A DNA stretch of 64,000 bases from Rhodospirillales bacterium. Its GTDB lineage: Bacteria; Pseudomonadota; Alphaproteobacteria; Rhodospirillales; Defluviicoccaceae. The position numbers were made by a program, and so were the translations under genes. Below are positions 20,033 through 33,627 of this stretch, one piece after another; positions within the stretch are counted from its first letter, which is position 1; every line of letters begins with the position of its first letter. Below the pieces are notes generated by a model. It was not told where the DNA came from, made no database searches, and saw only the letters and a list, made by a program, of their open reading frames with translations. The stretch covers positions 62,001 to 126,000 of the forward strand of contig JADJRE010000006.1 of NCBI GenBank assembly GCA_016712375.1, in the 5' to 3' direction.

Positions 20033-20061
20033 TTGACAGAAAGGCAAGCCGCCTCTATCTC
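20033..20061 (+). promoter_or_regulatory. Candidate sigma-70 promoter of secA
   Basis: A perfect -35 hexamer TTGACA (20033-20038) is followed after exactly 17 bases by TATCTC (20056-20061) as a -10-like element, 66 bases upstream of the secA ATG. It is on the plus strand in the argJ-secA divergent gap. The -10 is a partial match, so this is a prediction. Confidence 0.5.
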
Positions 20062-20126
20062 TGTCGCGGAGTTTCCTCCCGTTGGCCTTCGCGGGACGAG
20101 GATTCCGCTTCTTCTGAGGATCATGC

Positions 20127-22864
<2,738 letters not shown>

Positions 22865-23019
22865 GCCAGCCAGCGGCGATCGCAGCAGATCGTGGGTCGT
22901 CAGGCGAAAGTGTTTATCGCCTCTACCCCCTGAGTTAACATCCCTTGGCATATCCGAAGTATCGTGGACGGCGAGGCCCAACCGCGATACTGGTCGGTGA
23001 CAGACGTGCAGTGACAGCC

Positions 23020-25573
23020 ATGAACGAGCCGGGCAGGCCCGCCGACGGTCGGCATGATCGTGCCATCCGGCACAGCCTGCTCGATCTCTGCTATGGGATC
23101 ATGCCACTCGTTCTCGCCGCCAATGTGATCAACGGCGGGTTGCTCACAATCATCCTTTCCGGAAAGATGGAATGGCGTCGCCTGGCGGTATGGTATCTCC
23201 TGATCGTGATCATGGTGATCTGGCGCGCCCTTGTCTTGCGACGGCGGCAAACTTCGCCTGATCCAGGCGCTAAGCGATGGTACTTCCTGCTGGTCGCCGG
23301 AGCGGGCGCGAGCGGAGTGCTGTGGGGCGCGGCCGGCTGGCTGTTTCATCAGGCTGGCGGTGTGATCGGTGATGCCATTCTGGCGTTGGTGCTTGCCGGG
23401 ATGGGCGTGGGATCGCTGGCCTCATTGGCTCCGTGCCTCTGGGCATTCTATGCGTACTTCTTTCCGTCGATTCTCCCGTTCGTTGTTCGCATCTCCTCGG
23501 CCGACAGCAGCGATTATCACGTCCTGGCAGCGATGCTGGTGGTGTACATGCTGTCGCTCACCGTGCTCGGCCGCCGCGTGCACTCCTGGCTGGAAAATTC
23601 CCTCCGGCTAAGTTGCGAGAATGACGATCTCATCGACACCCTCGAAGAAAGGGTCAAGGAAAGAACCAAGCAGCTTTCGGAAGCCAACGACTTACTGGCC
23701 AAGGATATCGCCCTGCGGGAACGGACTCAGGTGACGCTGGCGGACTATGGCGACCGGCAAGCCGCCATCGCCGCCTTCGGCCACCGTGCTCTTTCGGGCG
23801 TCAGTTTGGAAGCACTGTTCGAGGAAGCGGTGACGCTGGTTGCGCAACGCCTCGGCCTCGCCGGTTGTGCTGTTCTGCAGCGTTCGGGCACCTCGAAGAT
23901 GCGAACGCGCGCCTCGGCCGGTTGGTTTGCTGGTCGTCCGGCGGACGCGGCGGCGGCGGCGGCGGCCGATGAGCCCGCAATGCACGCACTGTCCACCGGG
24001 TCCACCGTAGTCATTGCCGACGTCGCGGAAGAGAATCGTTTCGAGGTTGGCCGTTGGCTTCGCGAAGGTGGGATACAAAGCATCGTCGAGATCGTGATCG
24101 CCGGGCCCGACGCCCCCTACGGCGTCGTCGAGGCTCTTGATGTCCGCCCCGGCCGATTTTCCGCCGACGATGTCAGTTTCATTCACGCGATCGCCAACCT
24201 GCTTGCCGCTGCGGTGGGCCGCAAGCGGACGGAAACTGACATTAAGCGCATGGCCATGGAGGACGCCCTGACCGGGCTTCCCAATCGCGTCCACTTCCGC
24301 GATCGCCTGATGACTGATCTGGCGATCGCTCAGACTCACCGCTTGATGGCGGTCATGCTGCTCGACCTCGATCACTTCAAGGACGTGAACGACACGCTTG
24401 GCCATCCGATCGGCGACCTGCTGCTCATCGCCGTGGCCTCGCGACTGAAGACCTGCGTGCGCGAAGACGAACCGCCGGCGCGGCTGGGCGGGGACGAGTT
24501 CGCGCTGATCCTCTCCAATCTTCGCCATCCCGAGGACGCGGCGGGGATTGCCCGCAAAGTCATCAACAGCCTCGCCGAACCGTTTGTCATCGACGGCCAC
24601 GAGGTGCGCCTCGGCGCCAGTATCGGTGTCGCGCTGTGCCCGCTGGACGGTTACGATCCGGACGATCTTCTGCGAAACGCTGATCTTGCCCTGTATCGCG
24701 CCAAGGAACGGGGACGCAATACCTTCGAGTTTTTCGCGGTGGACATGGCAGCGGCAATCGAGGGGCGGAAGTCGCTCGAGCGCGACCTCCGCCAGGCGAT
24801 CGACGGTGAAGGCCTTGAGGTCCACTATCAGCCGCAATTTCAGCTTGCGTGAGCGGCAATTGTCCGCGGTAGAAGCATTACTTCGATGGTCGCATCCGCA
24901 GCGCGGAGCTTTGCTGCCGGATGCCTTCATCCCCGTGGCGGAGGCGAGCGGCCTCATCATTCCCCTGGGTGCCTGGGTTCTTGAGCAAGCATGTCGCCAG
25001 GCGTCGGAATGGCAACTCGCCGGCCTTCCTGATCTGACCCTCGCCGTAAACATGTCGCTCAGCCAATGCCGGCGCGGCGAACTCGTCGATGCGGTCGAAC
25101 GTTCCGCCGATCGATGCCATTTCGATTTACGGCGGTTAGAGCTTGAGGTTACCGAACAGATTTTTCTGCCGCAGGAGAATACTACCTGCACCGAAGTTCT
25201 TCGCCGTTTAAGGCGCCTGGGGGTGACAGTCTCCATAGATGACTTCGGCACCGGCTATTCCAGTTTCAGCCGGCTCCGTGACCTGCCGATCGACAAGCTG
25301 AAAATCGACCGTAGCTTTGTCGCCGGCCTGGGCTGTGACCGCGAGGCGGAACTGATCGTTCGGGCAATGATCGTCCTGGGGCACAGTCTTGGGCTGCAGG
25401 TCGTTGCCGAGGGTGTCGAGAACAAAAGCCAGCTGGATTTTCTCGAAGCGGAAGACTGCGATGGCGTCCAGGGCTTGCATCTCGCGCCGCCGATGCCCGC
25501 CAGCGAGTTCCCGCGGCTGCTCACCTTACAGCACACGACTGCCTGGACGGGCCGCGCACGTCGGACCCTGTGA
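23020..25573 (+). CDS. Membrane GAF-GGDEF-EAL cyclic-di-GMP regulator (one frameshift)
   Basis: Cyclic-di-GMP turnover protein of about 850 residues. Order: five or six N-terminal membrane segments (to about 200), a coiled coil (TLEERVKERTKQLSEAN), a GAF-like domain, GGDEF (LGGDEFALIL) and EAL. The frame breaks near 24840 after YHYQPQF-type sequence. The next frame gives EALLRWSHP, SIDDFGTGYSS, KIDRSFV and AEGVEN, so the phosphodiesterase residues are present. The inhibitory I-site is degenerate (R-E-D-E in place of RxxD). The start is the ATG at 23020; GTG at 23011 is possible. It lies 155 bases after secA. Confidence 0.88.
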
Positions 25574-25604
25574 TCATCGTTCTTCTAGCGGAGATCGGCT
25601 CTGT

Positions 25605-27392
25605 TCATGCGTCGCGGCGATCGCGAGCGGCGTCCTGAGCAAACAGTTCTTCTAATTCCTGCGCCGTTTCTTTGGCCAGCATCTGCATCCGGGCTTCATT
25701 GTGGTGCTCGCCAAAGAGGCTGTAGAGCCGCCGTTCGTCATGCTCGCGGAAGATTTCGACGCTGCGGTCGGCCGCATAGTCCGGCAAGCCAAGCCCCTTC
25801 AGCACTTCGCGCGCCATGTCGAGCGAACTCAGAAACGTTTCCCGCCAGACGACGGCAATGCCGAGTTCCATTAGCCGGTATGCGTGTGACCGGTTGCGGG
25901 CACGAGCGTAGATTTTCAGGTTGGGAAAGTGCTGGCGCACCACCTCGGCTGTACGCACCGATGCCTCCACATCGTCGATGGCGAGCACAAAGGCAACCGC
26001 ACGGTCTGCATGTGCCGCCTGCAGCAGTTCCAGTCGTGAAGCGTCGCCATAGTACACCTTCGATCCGTAGTCGCGCACGAAACTCACCTGTTCGGGACTG
26101 ATCTCAAGCGCGGTGAACGGGATGGCTCGCGCGCGGAGGATGCGGGCGACGATCTGCCCGAACCGACCGAAGCCAGCGATGATCACCTGTCTGTCGTCGG
26201 GCGGCGGCTGATCATACGTGCTGTCTCTCGCCTTCCGCGCCGCCTCTCGCCGCTCCAACCAGCCGTTGGCGGCGAACAACAGTGGCGTCACCACCAGCGA
26301 CAGACCAACGACGACAATCAGCCTGTCGGCCATCGGGCGGTCGACCAACGACGCAGTCACGGCCACCCCCAGCACAACGAAAGCAAATTCGCCTCCTTGC
26401 GAAATCGCCACTGCGAGCGCCCGGGCTGACGGCACTGACAAACCATTGACGCGGCCGAGCACGAAGAGGATCACACCCTTGACCGCGATCAACCCCCCAA
26501 CCATCGCCGCGATTGTCAAAGGCTCGGCAGCGACGACCCTGAGATCGAGCGACATGCCAACCGCTATGAAGAAAAGACCCAGCAACAGCCCCTTGAATGG
26601 TTCAATGTCAGCCTGCAGAGCGTGCCGGTATTCGCTGTCGGCTAGCAGCACGCCGGCCACAAAAGCGCCCAGTGCCGCCGAAAGCCCGAGCCGGTCCATG
26701 AGCAGCGCCGCGCCGACCACCGTCAGCAGGGCAAGCGCGGTAAACACCTCCTGCACGCGGATGCTGGCGACAACCCTGAGCGCGTAGCGAAGCAGATATC
26801 GACCGCCGACCGCCGTTACAATCAGGAGGCCAATCGTCTCCAACGCGGCGATCGCGCCGGCGCTCTGCATCGGGCCGTGCGCATCCGGCGCAAGCAGCGG
26901 CACCAGCGCCAGCAGCGGGATCACCGCGAGGTCCTGCAGCAGTAGCACGGCAAACGCGGCGCGGCCGTGATGCGTGGTGAGCTGGTTCTTCTCCGCCAGC
27001 GTCTGCAAGGCAAATGCAGTCGACGACAGCGACAAAGTCAGCCCCACGACGGCCGCCGCCTGCGGGCCAAAGCCGAAAAACCGAGCGAGGAGCGCCAGCG
27101 CGCCCCCGGTAATGAACAGTTGCATCAGCCCCAAGCCGAAGACGTTCTGCCGCATCGTCCACAGCCGGCTCGGCTGCAGCTCCAAACCGATGATGAACAG
27201 CAGCAGAACGACGCCGAACTCGGCAAAGTGGAAGGTATCGGCAACGTCGCCGATCAGCCCCAGCGCCTGCGGGCCGATTAAGGCGCCCGCCGCCAGATAC
27301 CCCAGGATGGCGCCCAATCCCAAGCGGCGCGCTACCGGAACCGCGATCACGGCGGCGGCGAGAAAGATCGCCGCAGTCTGCAGAAAACTCAT
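25605..27392 (-). CDS. KefB/KefC-type CPA2 monovalent cation:proton antiporter
   Basis: 595 residues. The N-terminal ~380 are about twelve membrane segments of the CPA2 family (LGAILGYLAAGALIGP, LLLFIIGLELQPSRLW, LSLSSTAFALQTLAEK). These are followed by a cytoplasmic RCK/TrkA-N domain with the dinucleotide motif IIAGFGRFGQIVARIL near 410. Expected to exchange K+ (or Na+) for H+ under NAD(H) or glutathione-adduct control; ion choice is inference. The frame is intact. Same strand as the AI-2E gene, 66 bases further on. Confidence 0.92.
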   Translation of the reverse strand: MSFLQTAAIFLAAAVIAVPVARRLGLGAILGYLAAGALIGPQALGLIGDVADTFHFAEFGVVLLLFIIGLELQPSRLWTMRQNVFGLGLMQLFITGGALALLARFFGFGPQAAAVVGLTLSLSSTAFALQTLAEKNQLTTHHGRAAFAVLLLQDLAVIPLLALVPLLAPDAHGPMQSAGAIAALETIGLLIVTAVGGRYLLRYALRVVASIRVQEVFTALALLTVVGAALLMDRLGLSAALGAFVAGVLLADSEYRHALQADIEPFKGLLLGLFFIAVGMSLDLRVVAAEPLTIAAMVGGLIAVKGVILFVLGRVNGLSVPSARALAVAISQGGEFAFVVLGVAVTASLVDRPMADRLIVVVGLSLVVTPLLFAANGWLERREAARKARDSTYDQPPPDDRQVIIAGFGRFGQIVARILRARAIPFTALEISPEQVSFVRDYGSKVYYGDASRLELLQAAHADRAVAFVLAIDDVEASVRTAEVVRQHFPNLKIYARARNRSHAYRLMELGIAVVWRETFLSSLDMAREVLKGLGLPDYAADRSVEIFREHDERRLYSLFGEHHNEARMQMLAKETAQELEELFAQDAARDRRDA

Positions 27393-27458
27393 GCCGCCGA
27401 ACCTCTCCGCCCAATGCCTTCACGCTCTCGGCACGCCAAGCAAGCATTGTGCCGCCCC

Positions 27459-28561
27459 CTAGGGATCGGGACGCTCGCCTTCCGCCGCTTGCTCCTGCTC
27501 CGCCTGCGCCGCTTCCAACTCCTTTGAGTGGCTCCATTCGCGAATCAGCGTGGAGCCTACGGCGAGCAGCGTGGGGCCGATGAACACGCCGAGCAAGCCG
27601 AACGCGACAATGCCACCGAGCACCCCCAGGAACACCAGCAGCAACGGCAAGGCGCTGCCGAGGCTGATGAAATAGGGTCGGATGATATTGTCGACCGTGC
27701 TGACAACGAAAAACCCCAAAGCCCCATGAAAATCCCCCACTCCAACTGGCCAGAAGAGATCAGCCAGATGGTTGACGGCAGCCACACCATTGGCGGGCCC
27801 ATGGGCACGAACGACAGCAGCGAAGTGAGCAGGCCGAGGAACAGCGCGCCCGGCGCGCCGGCCAGCCAAAGGCCGAAGGCCGCGAGCGCGCCTTGCGCCA
27901 GCGACGTGCCCAACATCCCGTAGACGACGCCGTTGATGGTGGTCTCGGCGATGGCGAGCAGCCGATGGCCGCGTTCGCCCGCCACCTTGGTCAGCATCGT
28001 CTTCAGCCGCATCGCGCCGTAGGCCCCGTCGCGGAAGAAGAAAAAGGCGGCCACAACACTCAGCGTGAGATCAAGCAGGCCGCCGCCCAGCTTACCGCCG
28101 AGCCCGAGCAGCCATTGGGTCGCCGGCCCCACGTACTCCCGCACCGTCTCGGCGAAGCGGGTGGTGTCGTCGGCGAAATAATGCCAGCCTTCCGCCACTT
28201 CCTTGCCGACCACCGGTAGCCGCTCGACCCAAGGTGGCGGCGGCGGCGGGCCGGTTTCGAACATTGCAGCGATCGTCCCCGACAGCCGGACGATGTTGTC
28301 GGCGAGGCTGGTGCCAAGCAGGCCTATCGGCACCAGTAGTCCGATCGCCAGCGCCAGCGTCATCAATGCCGCCGCCAGCGTCGTTCGTCCTCCGACCCAG
28401 CGCTCGCAGCGGCGGAACGCCGGCCAGGTAGCAATGGACAGGATCGTCGCCCATAGCAGCGCCGGCAGAAACGGCCGCAGGATGACGAAGCATCCGATGG
28501 CGACCAGCATCAGGATCAGCAAGCCGGCGTATTGCTCGAAGCGACGGGCTGGCGATGTCAT
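27459..28561 (-). CDS. AI-2E/PerM family membrane protein (one frameshift)
   Basis: About 367 residues with seven or eight membrane segments. It starts MTSPARRFEQYAGLLILMLV and contains LRPFLPALLWATILSIATWP. The middle has AAFFFFRDG and LLTSLLSFVPMGPPMVWLP. Near 27725, in a stretch of C and A runs, the frame shifts. The other frame then continues with the signature VDNIIRPYFISLGSALPLLLVFLGVLGG, ending ERPDP at 27459. The family includes TqsA and Na+/H+ antiporter-like members, so the substrate is uncertain. Confidence 0.88.
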
Positions 28562-28687
28562 GTCCGTTCGGCCAACACGACACTGTGTGCGTTGTAATTG
28601 CTTCGCGGCGAAGGCAGGGCGCTCATGTGTTCTGTTTACAGCGGCAGCGACGGATTAGCGAGCCGCGCGGCGGACGCTCGGCGCCGC

Positions 28688-28703
28688 TTAACGGCTTGTT
28701 AGC
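28688..28703 (+). promoter_or_regulatory. CtrA-like box upstream of the PilZ gene
   Basis: TTAA, seven bases, then TTAGC: one mismatch from the alphaproteobacterial CtrA consensus TTAA-N7-TTAAC. It lies about 50 bases before the PilZ start codon in the divergent gap with the AI-2E gene. A match this short can arise by chance. Confidence 0.3.
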
Positions 28704-28752
28704 CGCCTGGCAGCAAAATCATTGCTACAACTTGCGGTAATGGAAGCAGCTG

Positions 28753-29082
28753 ATGCTCGACGAGCGGCGGAAGGAGCCCCGGCACGTGGTCGTCGGGATC
28801 GAAGCGGCGTTAAATGGTTTGCCGAGCGCGATCATCGATATCTCGCGCCGTGGCGTCCGCTTAATCCGTCCGCCCGCCCTGTTTGTCGAAGACGCCGTGG
28901 TCATCGACTTTACCCTGGCGCCGCGCGGGAGGACCCAGAGGCGTTGCTTTCGTGTTGAAGGGCGGCTCGTCCGAGCCACCGCGATCGACCTGACGTACGC
29001 CTACGATCCGCCGCTGCGGCAATGGGCGGCGATGCTGCACGCGCGCGATTCCTTTGTGCAAACGGCGCTGCTCTCGATGTGA
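28753..29082 (+). CDS. PilZ-domain cyclic-di-GMP-binding protein
   Basis: A single PilZ domain of 109 residues. The c-di-GMP-binding N-terminal arginine motif is ERRKEPRHVV (RxxxR), and about 20 residues later comes IDISRRGVRLI, matching the second motif (D/N)-x-S-x-x-G. It should act as a small c-di-GMP receptor. It is followed after ten bases by the unknown gene at 29093, so the two are probably translated together. A membrane c-di-GMP enzyme is encoded about 3 kb away. Confidence 0.85.
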   Translation: MLDERRKEPRHVVVGIEAALNGLPSAIIDISRRGVRLIRPPALFVEDAVVIDFTLAPRGRTQRRCFRVEGRLVRATAIDLTYAYDPPLRQWAAMLHARDSFVQTALLSM

Positions 29083-29092
29083 AGATGACGCC

Positions 29093-30256
29093 ATGACGAT
29101 GCAGCGGGACATGCTGAAGCAGTACTTGCGCGCTGGCCCGTCGCGCCGCCTCGACGTCGGCTTCTTTTCACGAAAACTGCCGAAGGACTCGCAGGCCGAC
29201 GCCTATCTGTTCGCCAACGCCTTTCTCAACGGCTGTATATTATTTAAGTATGTCGACCTCGAGGACCGCCGCGGCGGTGCGAAAGGTCGGCTGATCAATA
29301 CGCTCATCTACCTGCCTTACGACAACACGAGCCCAGGCGAAGGCGGCGAATCGATCATCTTCTGCAAGGACAACTTGCAGCAACTTTGCGAATACAAGCT
29401 TTCTGCGAAAGCTGTCGATAAGGACAGGCTGGCGTCCGACATCGAAAAACTGAAGGTCCTGGATTCGCTGCCGACCTTTAGCCCGTTCATCGTGGAATTT
29501 GCTTTTCGACGCTCGCAGCTGACCATCCCGGATTGCTACCTGCAGCTGACACCGGAAGTTCGGGAGACGCTCGACGCCCACTTGATGGTGAGGCTGCGGC
29601 CACTAATCGTCGCCCGCTGTCAACCCTCGGGCAACATCGAAAAGGCGGTGGCGGACTTGACGACGAAGCTGTTCCGGCTGCGCGAGCCAGCGGACGCGTT
29701 GCCGCTGATCGAGGCGCTGCGGCTGCCGCCGGCGATCGCGAACGAGGTCTTAAGTTCCTGGATCGGGATCGCCTACTTCGAATACGAATACTCCGGCCTG
29801 CAGCCGAAGCTGCGGGAGCTTGCCAACTGGTTAGCGTGCCAAGCCGAGTCGGGCCACCAGGCGGTTTGCCTTGTCAACGCCATCCGCCAGAAGATCCGTT
29901 CCGACTGGAACGACGTCGTTTCTATCTCGATGGAATACCGCGACTCTTACGACACCATGGTTTTTCGCGGCAACATGGAGCCGTTCGTCGCTTTCATGGC
30001 GCGCGCTCGCGCGTGCTATTGGCGAATGGGCGAAGTGCTCGGGCTTCTGGAACTGACGGTAGCCGTGTGGCGCCATCTTGTCCTCCCGGTAGGCGAGCGC
30101 AAGCTGCCGCCGGCGCAGCTGTACGAGTTTCTGGTAACCTTGCACGACCTGATGCTCGTCGGCGATCGCCGAGACGAACTCGACGGCAACTCAAGCCCTG
30201 TTCGTGCCGGTCCACCGGCCTCCGTGCAGGTACCGTCGCACCCGCAAAGTCTATGA
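29093..30256 (+). CDS. Hypothetical protein paired with PilZ
   Basis: 387 residues from the ATG at 29093 (MTMQRDMLKQYLRAGPSRRL). Not a family I recognise. No signal peptide, membrane segment or catalytic motif stands out. It appears mostly alpha-helical and soluble, with a repeated style of Leu-rich helices (LPLIEALRLPPAIANEVLSS, LQPKLRELANWLACQAES) and an aromatic stretch IGIAYFEYEYSGL near 225. Ten bases separate it from the PilZ gene, suggesting a regulator/effector pair. Its stop abuts the convergent fghA stop. Confidence 0.7.
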   Translation: MTMQRDMLKQYLRAGPSRRLDVGFFSRKLPKDSQADAYLFANAFLNGCILFKYVDLEDRRGGAKGRLINTLIYLPYDNTSPGEGGESIIFCKDNLQQLCEYKLSAKAVDKDRLASDIEKLKVLDSLPTFSPFIVEFAFRRSQLTIPDCYLQLTPEVRETLDAHLMVRLRPLIVARCQPSGNIEKAVADLTTKLFRLREPADALPLIEALRLPPAIANEVLSSWIGIAYFEYEYSGLQPKLRELANWLACQAESGHQAVCLVNAIRQKIRSDWNDVVSISMEYRDSYDTMVFRGNMEPFVAFMARARACYWRMGEVLGLLELTVAVWRHLVLPVGERKLPPAQLYEFLVTLHDLMLVGDRRDELDGNSSPVRAGPPASVQVPSHPQSL

Positions 30257-31090
30257 TCCCGACGCTTGCGCGTGATACGCGATATGGTCGGCGACGAAGG
30301 TGGCGATGAAGTAGTAGCTGTGATCGTAGCCGTGATGGCGGCGAAGTTGCAGCGGGACATCGGCCTCGGCGCAGGCTTCCTCGAACAGCCCGGGGCGCAA
30401 CTGGCTGTCAAGAAACTCGTCGGCCATCCCCTGATCGATCAGGATCGGTCGGCGCCAGGCAGACGACGCCACCAGCACGGACGCGTCGTGCGCCCGCCAC
30501 GTCGCCTCGTCGTCGCCGAGGTAGCCGCCGAAGGCTTTGCGGCCCCAGGGCACCCGACTAGGCGCGACGATGGGCGCAAACGCAGAGACCGAACGCCAAA
30601 GGTCCGGCTGCTTCAAAGCAATAGTGAGCGCTCCGTGGCCACCCATGGAATGTCCGAAGATTCCTCGGCGGTCGAGGTCGGCGGGAAAATGTCGGCCGAT
30701 CAGCGCCGGTAGTTCCTCGGTGACGTAGTTGAACATTCGATAATGTCGCGACCACGGCGCGACGGTTGCGTCGATATAGAAGCCGGCGCCGGAGCCAAAG
30801 TCGTACGTCGCGTGTTCGCCTGGCAGGTTGGTGCCGCGCGGGCTGGTATCGGGGCAGACCAGGATCAGCCCGTGCGCGGCGGCGTGGCACTGCGCCGCCG
30901 CCTTCTCAGTGAAGTTGGCCCAGGTACACGTCAACCCGGATAGCCAGAACAGCACCGGCCGAAGGCGATCATCTTCCTCGCCGAACGGTAGAAAGATGGA
31001 AAACTCCATCGGCGTGCTGGTAGCGGTCGAATCGTGGCGCCACACCTGCTGGCTGCCGCCGAAGCAGCGGTGCGCGCGCAGCTGTTGCAT
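30251..31090 (-). CDS. fghA: S-formylglutathione hydrolase
   Basis: Esterase-D family serine hydrolase, 279 residues, releasing formate and glutathione from S-formylglutathione. The nucleophile motif GHSMGGHGA is at about 150. The acid is likely the Asp in GMADEFLDSQL and the base the His in HHGYDHSYYFI. Also characteristic are SGLTCTWANFTEKAA and CPDTSPRG. It follows the class III alcohol dehydrogenase by 14 bases on the same strand; together they complete glutathione-dependent formaldehyde oxidation. Confidence 0.95.
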   Translation of the reverse strand: MQQLRAHRCFGGSQQVWRHDSTATSTPMEFSIFLPFGEEDDRLRPVLFWLSGLTCTWANFTEKAAAQCHAAAHGLILVCPDTSPRGTNLPGEHATYDFGSGAGFYIDATVAPWSRHYRMFNYVTEELPALIGRHFPADLDRRGIFGHSMGGHGALTIALKQPDLWRSVSAFAPIVAPSRVPWGRKAFGGYLGDDEATWRAHDASVLVASSAWRRPILIDQGMADEFLDSQLRPGLFEEACAEADVPLQLRRHHGYDHSYYFIATFVADHIAYHAQASGS

Positions 31091-31104
31091 CGCTCCCTCA
31101 CCCT

Positions 31105-32214
<1,110 letters not shown>

Positions 32215-32282
32215 CCTCGCACCTCTCCTCGTTCATTTCGTCGCGGTGTCGCGGCACCTCGCGCGGCGGCCGAGCGCGCAGC

Positions 32283-32459
32283 CTAGCATCTCCAGGGCGC
32301 GCCCATAAGTCGCCCTCGCCAGGACTCTTTGCCGTTGCCGCGGGCCCGACCAAGATCCGCCGACGTGGGCTTGAAGGCCGGGATTGCATCGCCGGCAGCA
32401 GCGTCGGATTCGCGCAGCAGAATAACGGTCAGGAGGAAGCCGAGCGCGAGTAGCTTCAC
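32283..32459 (-). CDS. Possible small secreted protein with GTG start
   Basis: A 58-residue frame starting at GTG 32459. Its beginning, VKLLALGFLLTVILLRESDAAA, looks like a signal peptide; the mature part is about 35 basic residues ending in Cys. It starts 18 bases after the stop of the secreted-protein gene at 32478-32795, which opens with a similar MKLAAFAVSIAIM. No clear ribosome site, so translation could be coupled to the gene before it, or the frame may be chance. Confidence 0.35.
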   Translation of the reverse strand: MKLLALGFLLTVILLRESDAAAGDAIPAFKPTSADLGRARGNGKESWRGRLMGAPWRC

Positions 32460-32477
32460 TTGGACCGACGTAAGCCG

Positions 32478-32795
32478 TCAGCGCCAGTAACGGCTGCTGT
32501 TGTTCCAGAACAAATGCTCGTTGTCGACGCCCGGGCGTTCGACCGGAGCCGCGAGCCGCGGTTCAGAGCCGGTGGTCGCACCAAGGGAGAACGGCGACGG
32601 CTTTGAGGACGGACCGCCGCTCGGGGGCGCGGCCTCGAATCCGGAGCGGCTGCGATAAGCATCGCTTGGATCGGAGAGCTGGCTGCCATCGCCGGCACCG
32701 CTGCGGACCGGTTCCTGGGTGAAGGCACGCGCAACGGTCGGCGCCGAAAGGCCGGCCATTATGGCTATGGAAACGGCAAATGCGGCGAGCTTCAT
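32478..32795 (-). CDS. Small exported protein, hypothetical
   Basis: 105 residues: a clear signal peptide (MKLAAFAVSIAIMAGLSAPT, cleavage likely after VARA) and a mature part rich in Ser, Pro and Gly that looks disordered, ending in FWNNSSRYWR. An AGGAGG-type ribosome site (CTCAGGAGGTC on the coding strand) precedes the ATG. No family recognised. It stands alone between lolD and adhC. Confidence 0.6.
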   Translation of the reverse strand: MKLAAFAVSIAIMAGLSAPTVARAFTQEPVRSGAGDGSQLSDPSDAYRSRSGFEAAPPSGGPSSKPSPFSLGATTGSEPRLAAPVERPGVDNEHLFWNNSSRYWR

Positions 32796-32922
32796 CCTGA
32801 CCTCCTGAGGGCGGTCGGCCGCGCCGGTAGCGCGACCTGGAAATCATAGCCGAAACATCAGCGGCAGACGCAAGCATCGATGCACCTTAGCCACCAATTG
32901 GCGCTGGCCGGTCGTGTTTTCG

Positions 32923-33621
32923 TCACACCTCGACCAGGTTGCCGTTCTCCAGCCGGACTGAGCGATCCATTCGTGCCGCCAACGCTGGATTGTGGGTAGC
33001 GATCAGAGCGGTCAGGCCAGCATCGCGCGCCAGTCCAACGAACAGCGCGAACACCTCTTCCGCCGTCGCCGGATCGAGATTGCCGGTCGGCTCGTCAGCG
33101 AGCACGATCGCAGGCCGGTTGGCCAGCGCGCGGGCGATGGCGACGCGCTGTTGCTCGCCGCCGGAAAGCTGTCCCGGCCGATGATCCACGCGGTCGGCCA
33201 GGCCGAGGCTGCCGAGCAACTCACGCGCCCGCGCCCGACCCGCGGCGCGGCCGACCCCGGCGATCATCTGCGGCAGTATGACGTTCTCCTCAGCGGAGAA
33301 CTCCGGCAACAGATGATGGTACTGGTAGACGAAGCCGATCCGGCCACGCCGAAGTGCCGTCCGTCGGTCGTCGTCAAGCGGCCCGCACGGCTCGCCGTCG
33401 AGGAACACCTCTCCCGCGTCTGGCCGCTCGAGCAGCCCCGCCACGTGCAGCAGCGTCGACTTGCCGGAGCCCGAAGGACCAACCAGTGCCACCAGCTCAC
33501 CGGGCGCCGCGCTCAGCGCCACGCCGCGCAACACGTGCAGCACTGTCCGTCCCTGCGGATAGTCGCGAACAATTCCGGCCAGCCGGAAGACCGGCTGATT
33601 CATGCCGTGGAATCCCGCCAC
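32923..33621 (-). CDS. lolD: Lipoprotein-releasing system ATPase LolD
   Basis: ABC ATPase of the LolCDE machine that extracts outer-membrane lipoproteins from the inner membrane; 232 residues. Walker A GPSGSGKST, Q-loop region YQYHHLLPEFSAEEN, signature LSGGEQQRVAIARAL, Walker B VLADEPTGNLDP and switch His in IATHNP are all present. YQYHHLLPEFSA is typical of LolD rather than MacB. It starts 6 bases after the lolC stop. Confidence 0.95.
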   Translation of the reverse strand: MAGFHGMNQPVFRLAGIVRDYPQGRTVLHVLRGVALSAAPGELVALVGPSGSGKSTLLHVAGLLERPDAGEVFLDGEPCGPLDDDRRTALRRGRIGFVYQYHHLLPEFSAEENVILPQMIAGVGRAAGRARARELLGSLGLADRVDHRPGQLSGGEQQRVAIARALANRPAIVLADEPTGNLDPATAEEVFALFVGLARDAGLTALIATHNPALAARMDRSVRLENGNLVEV

Positions 33622-33627
33622 CCGGGG

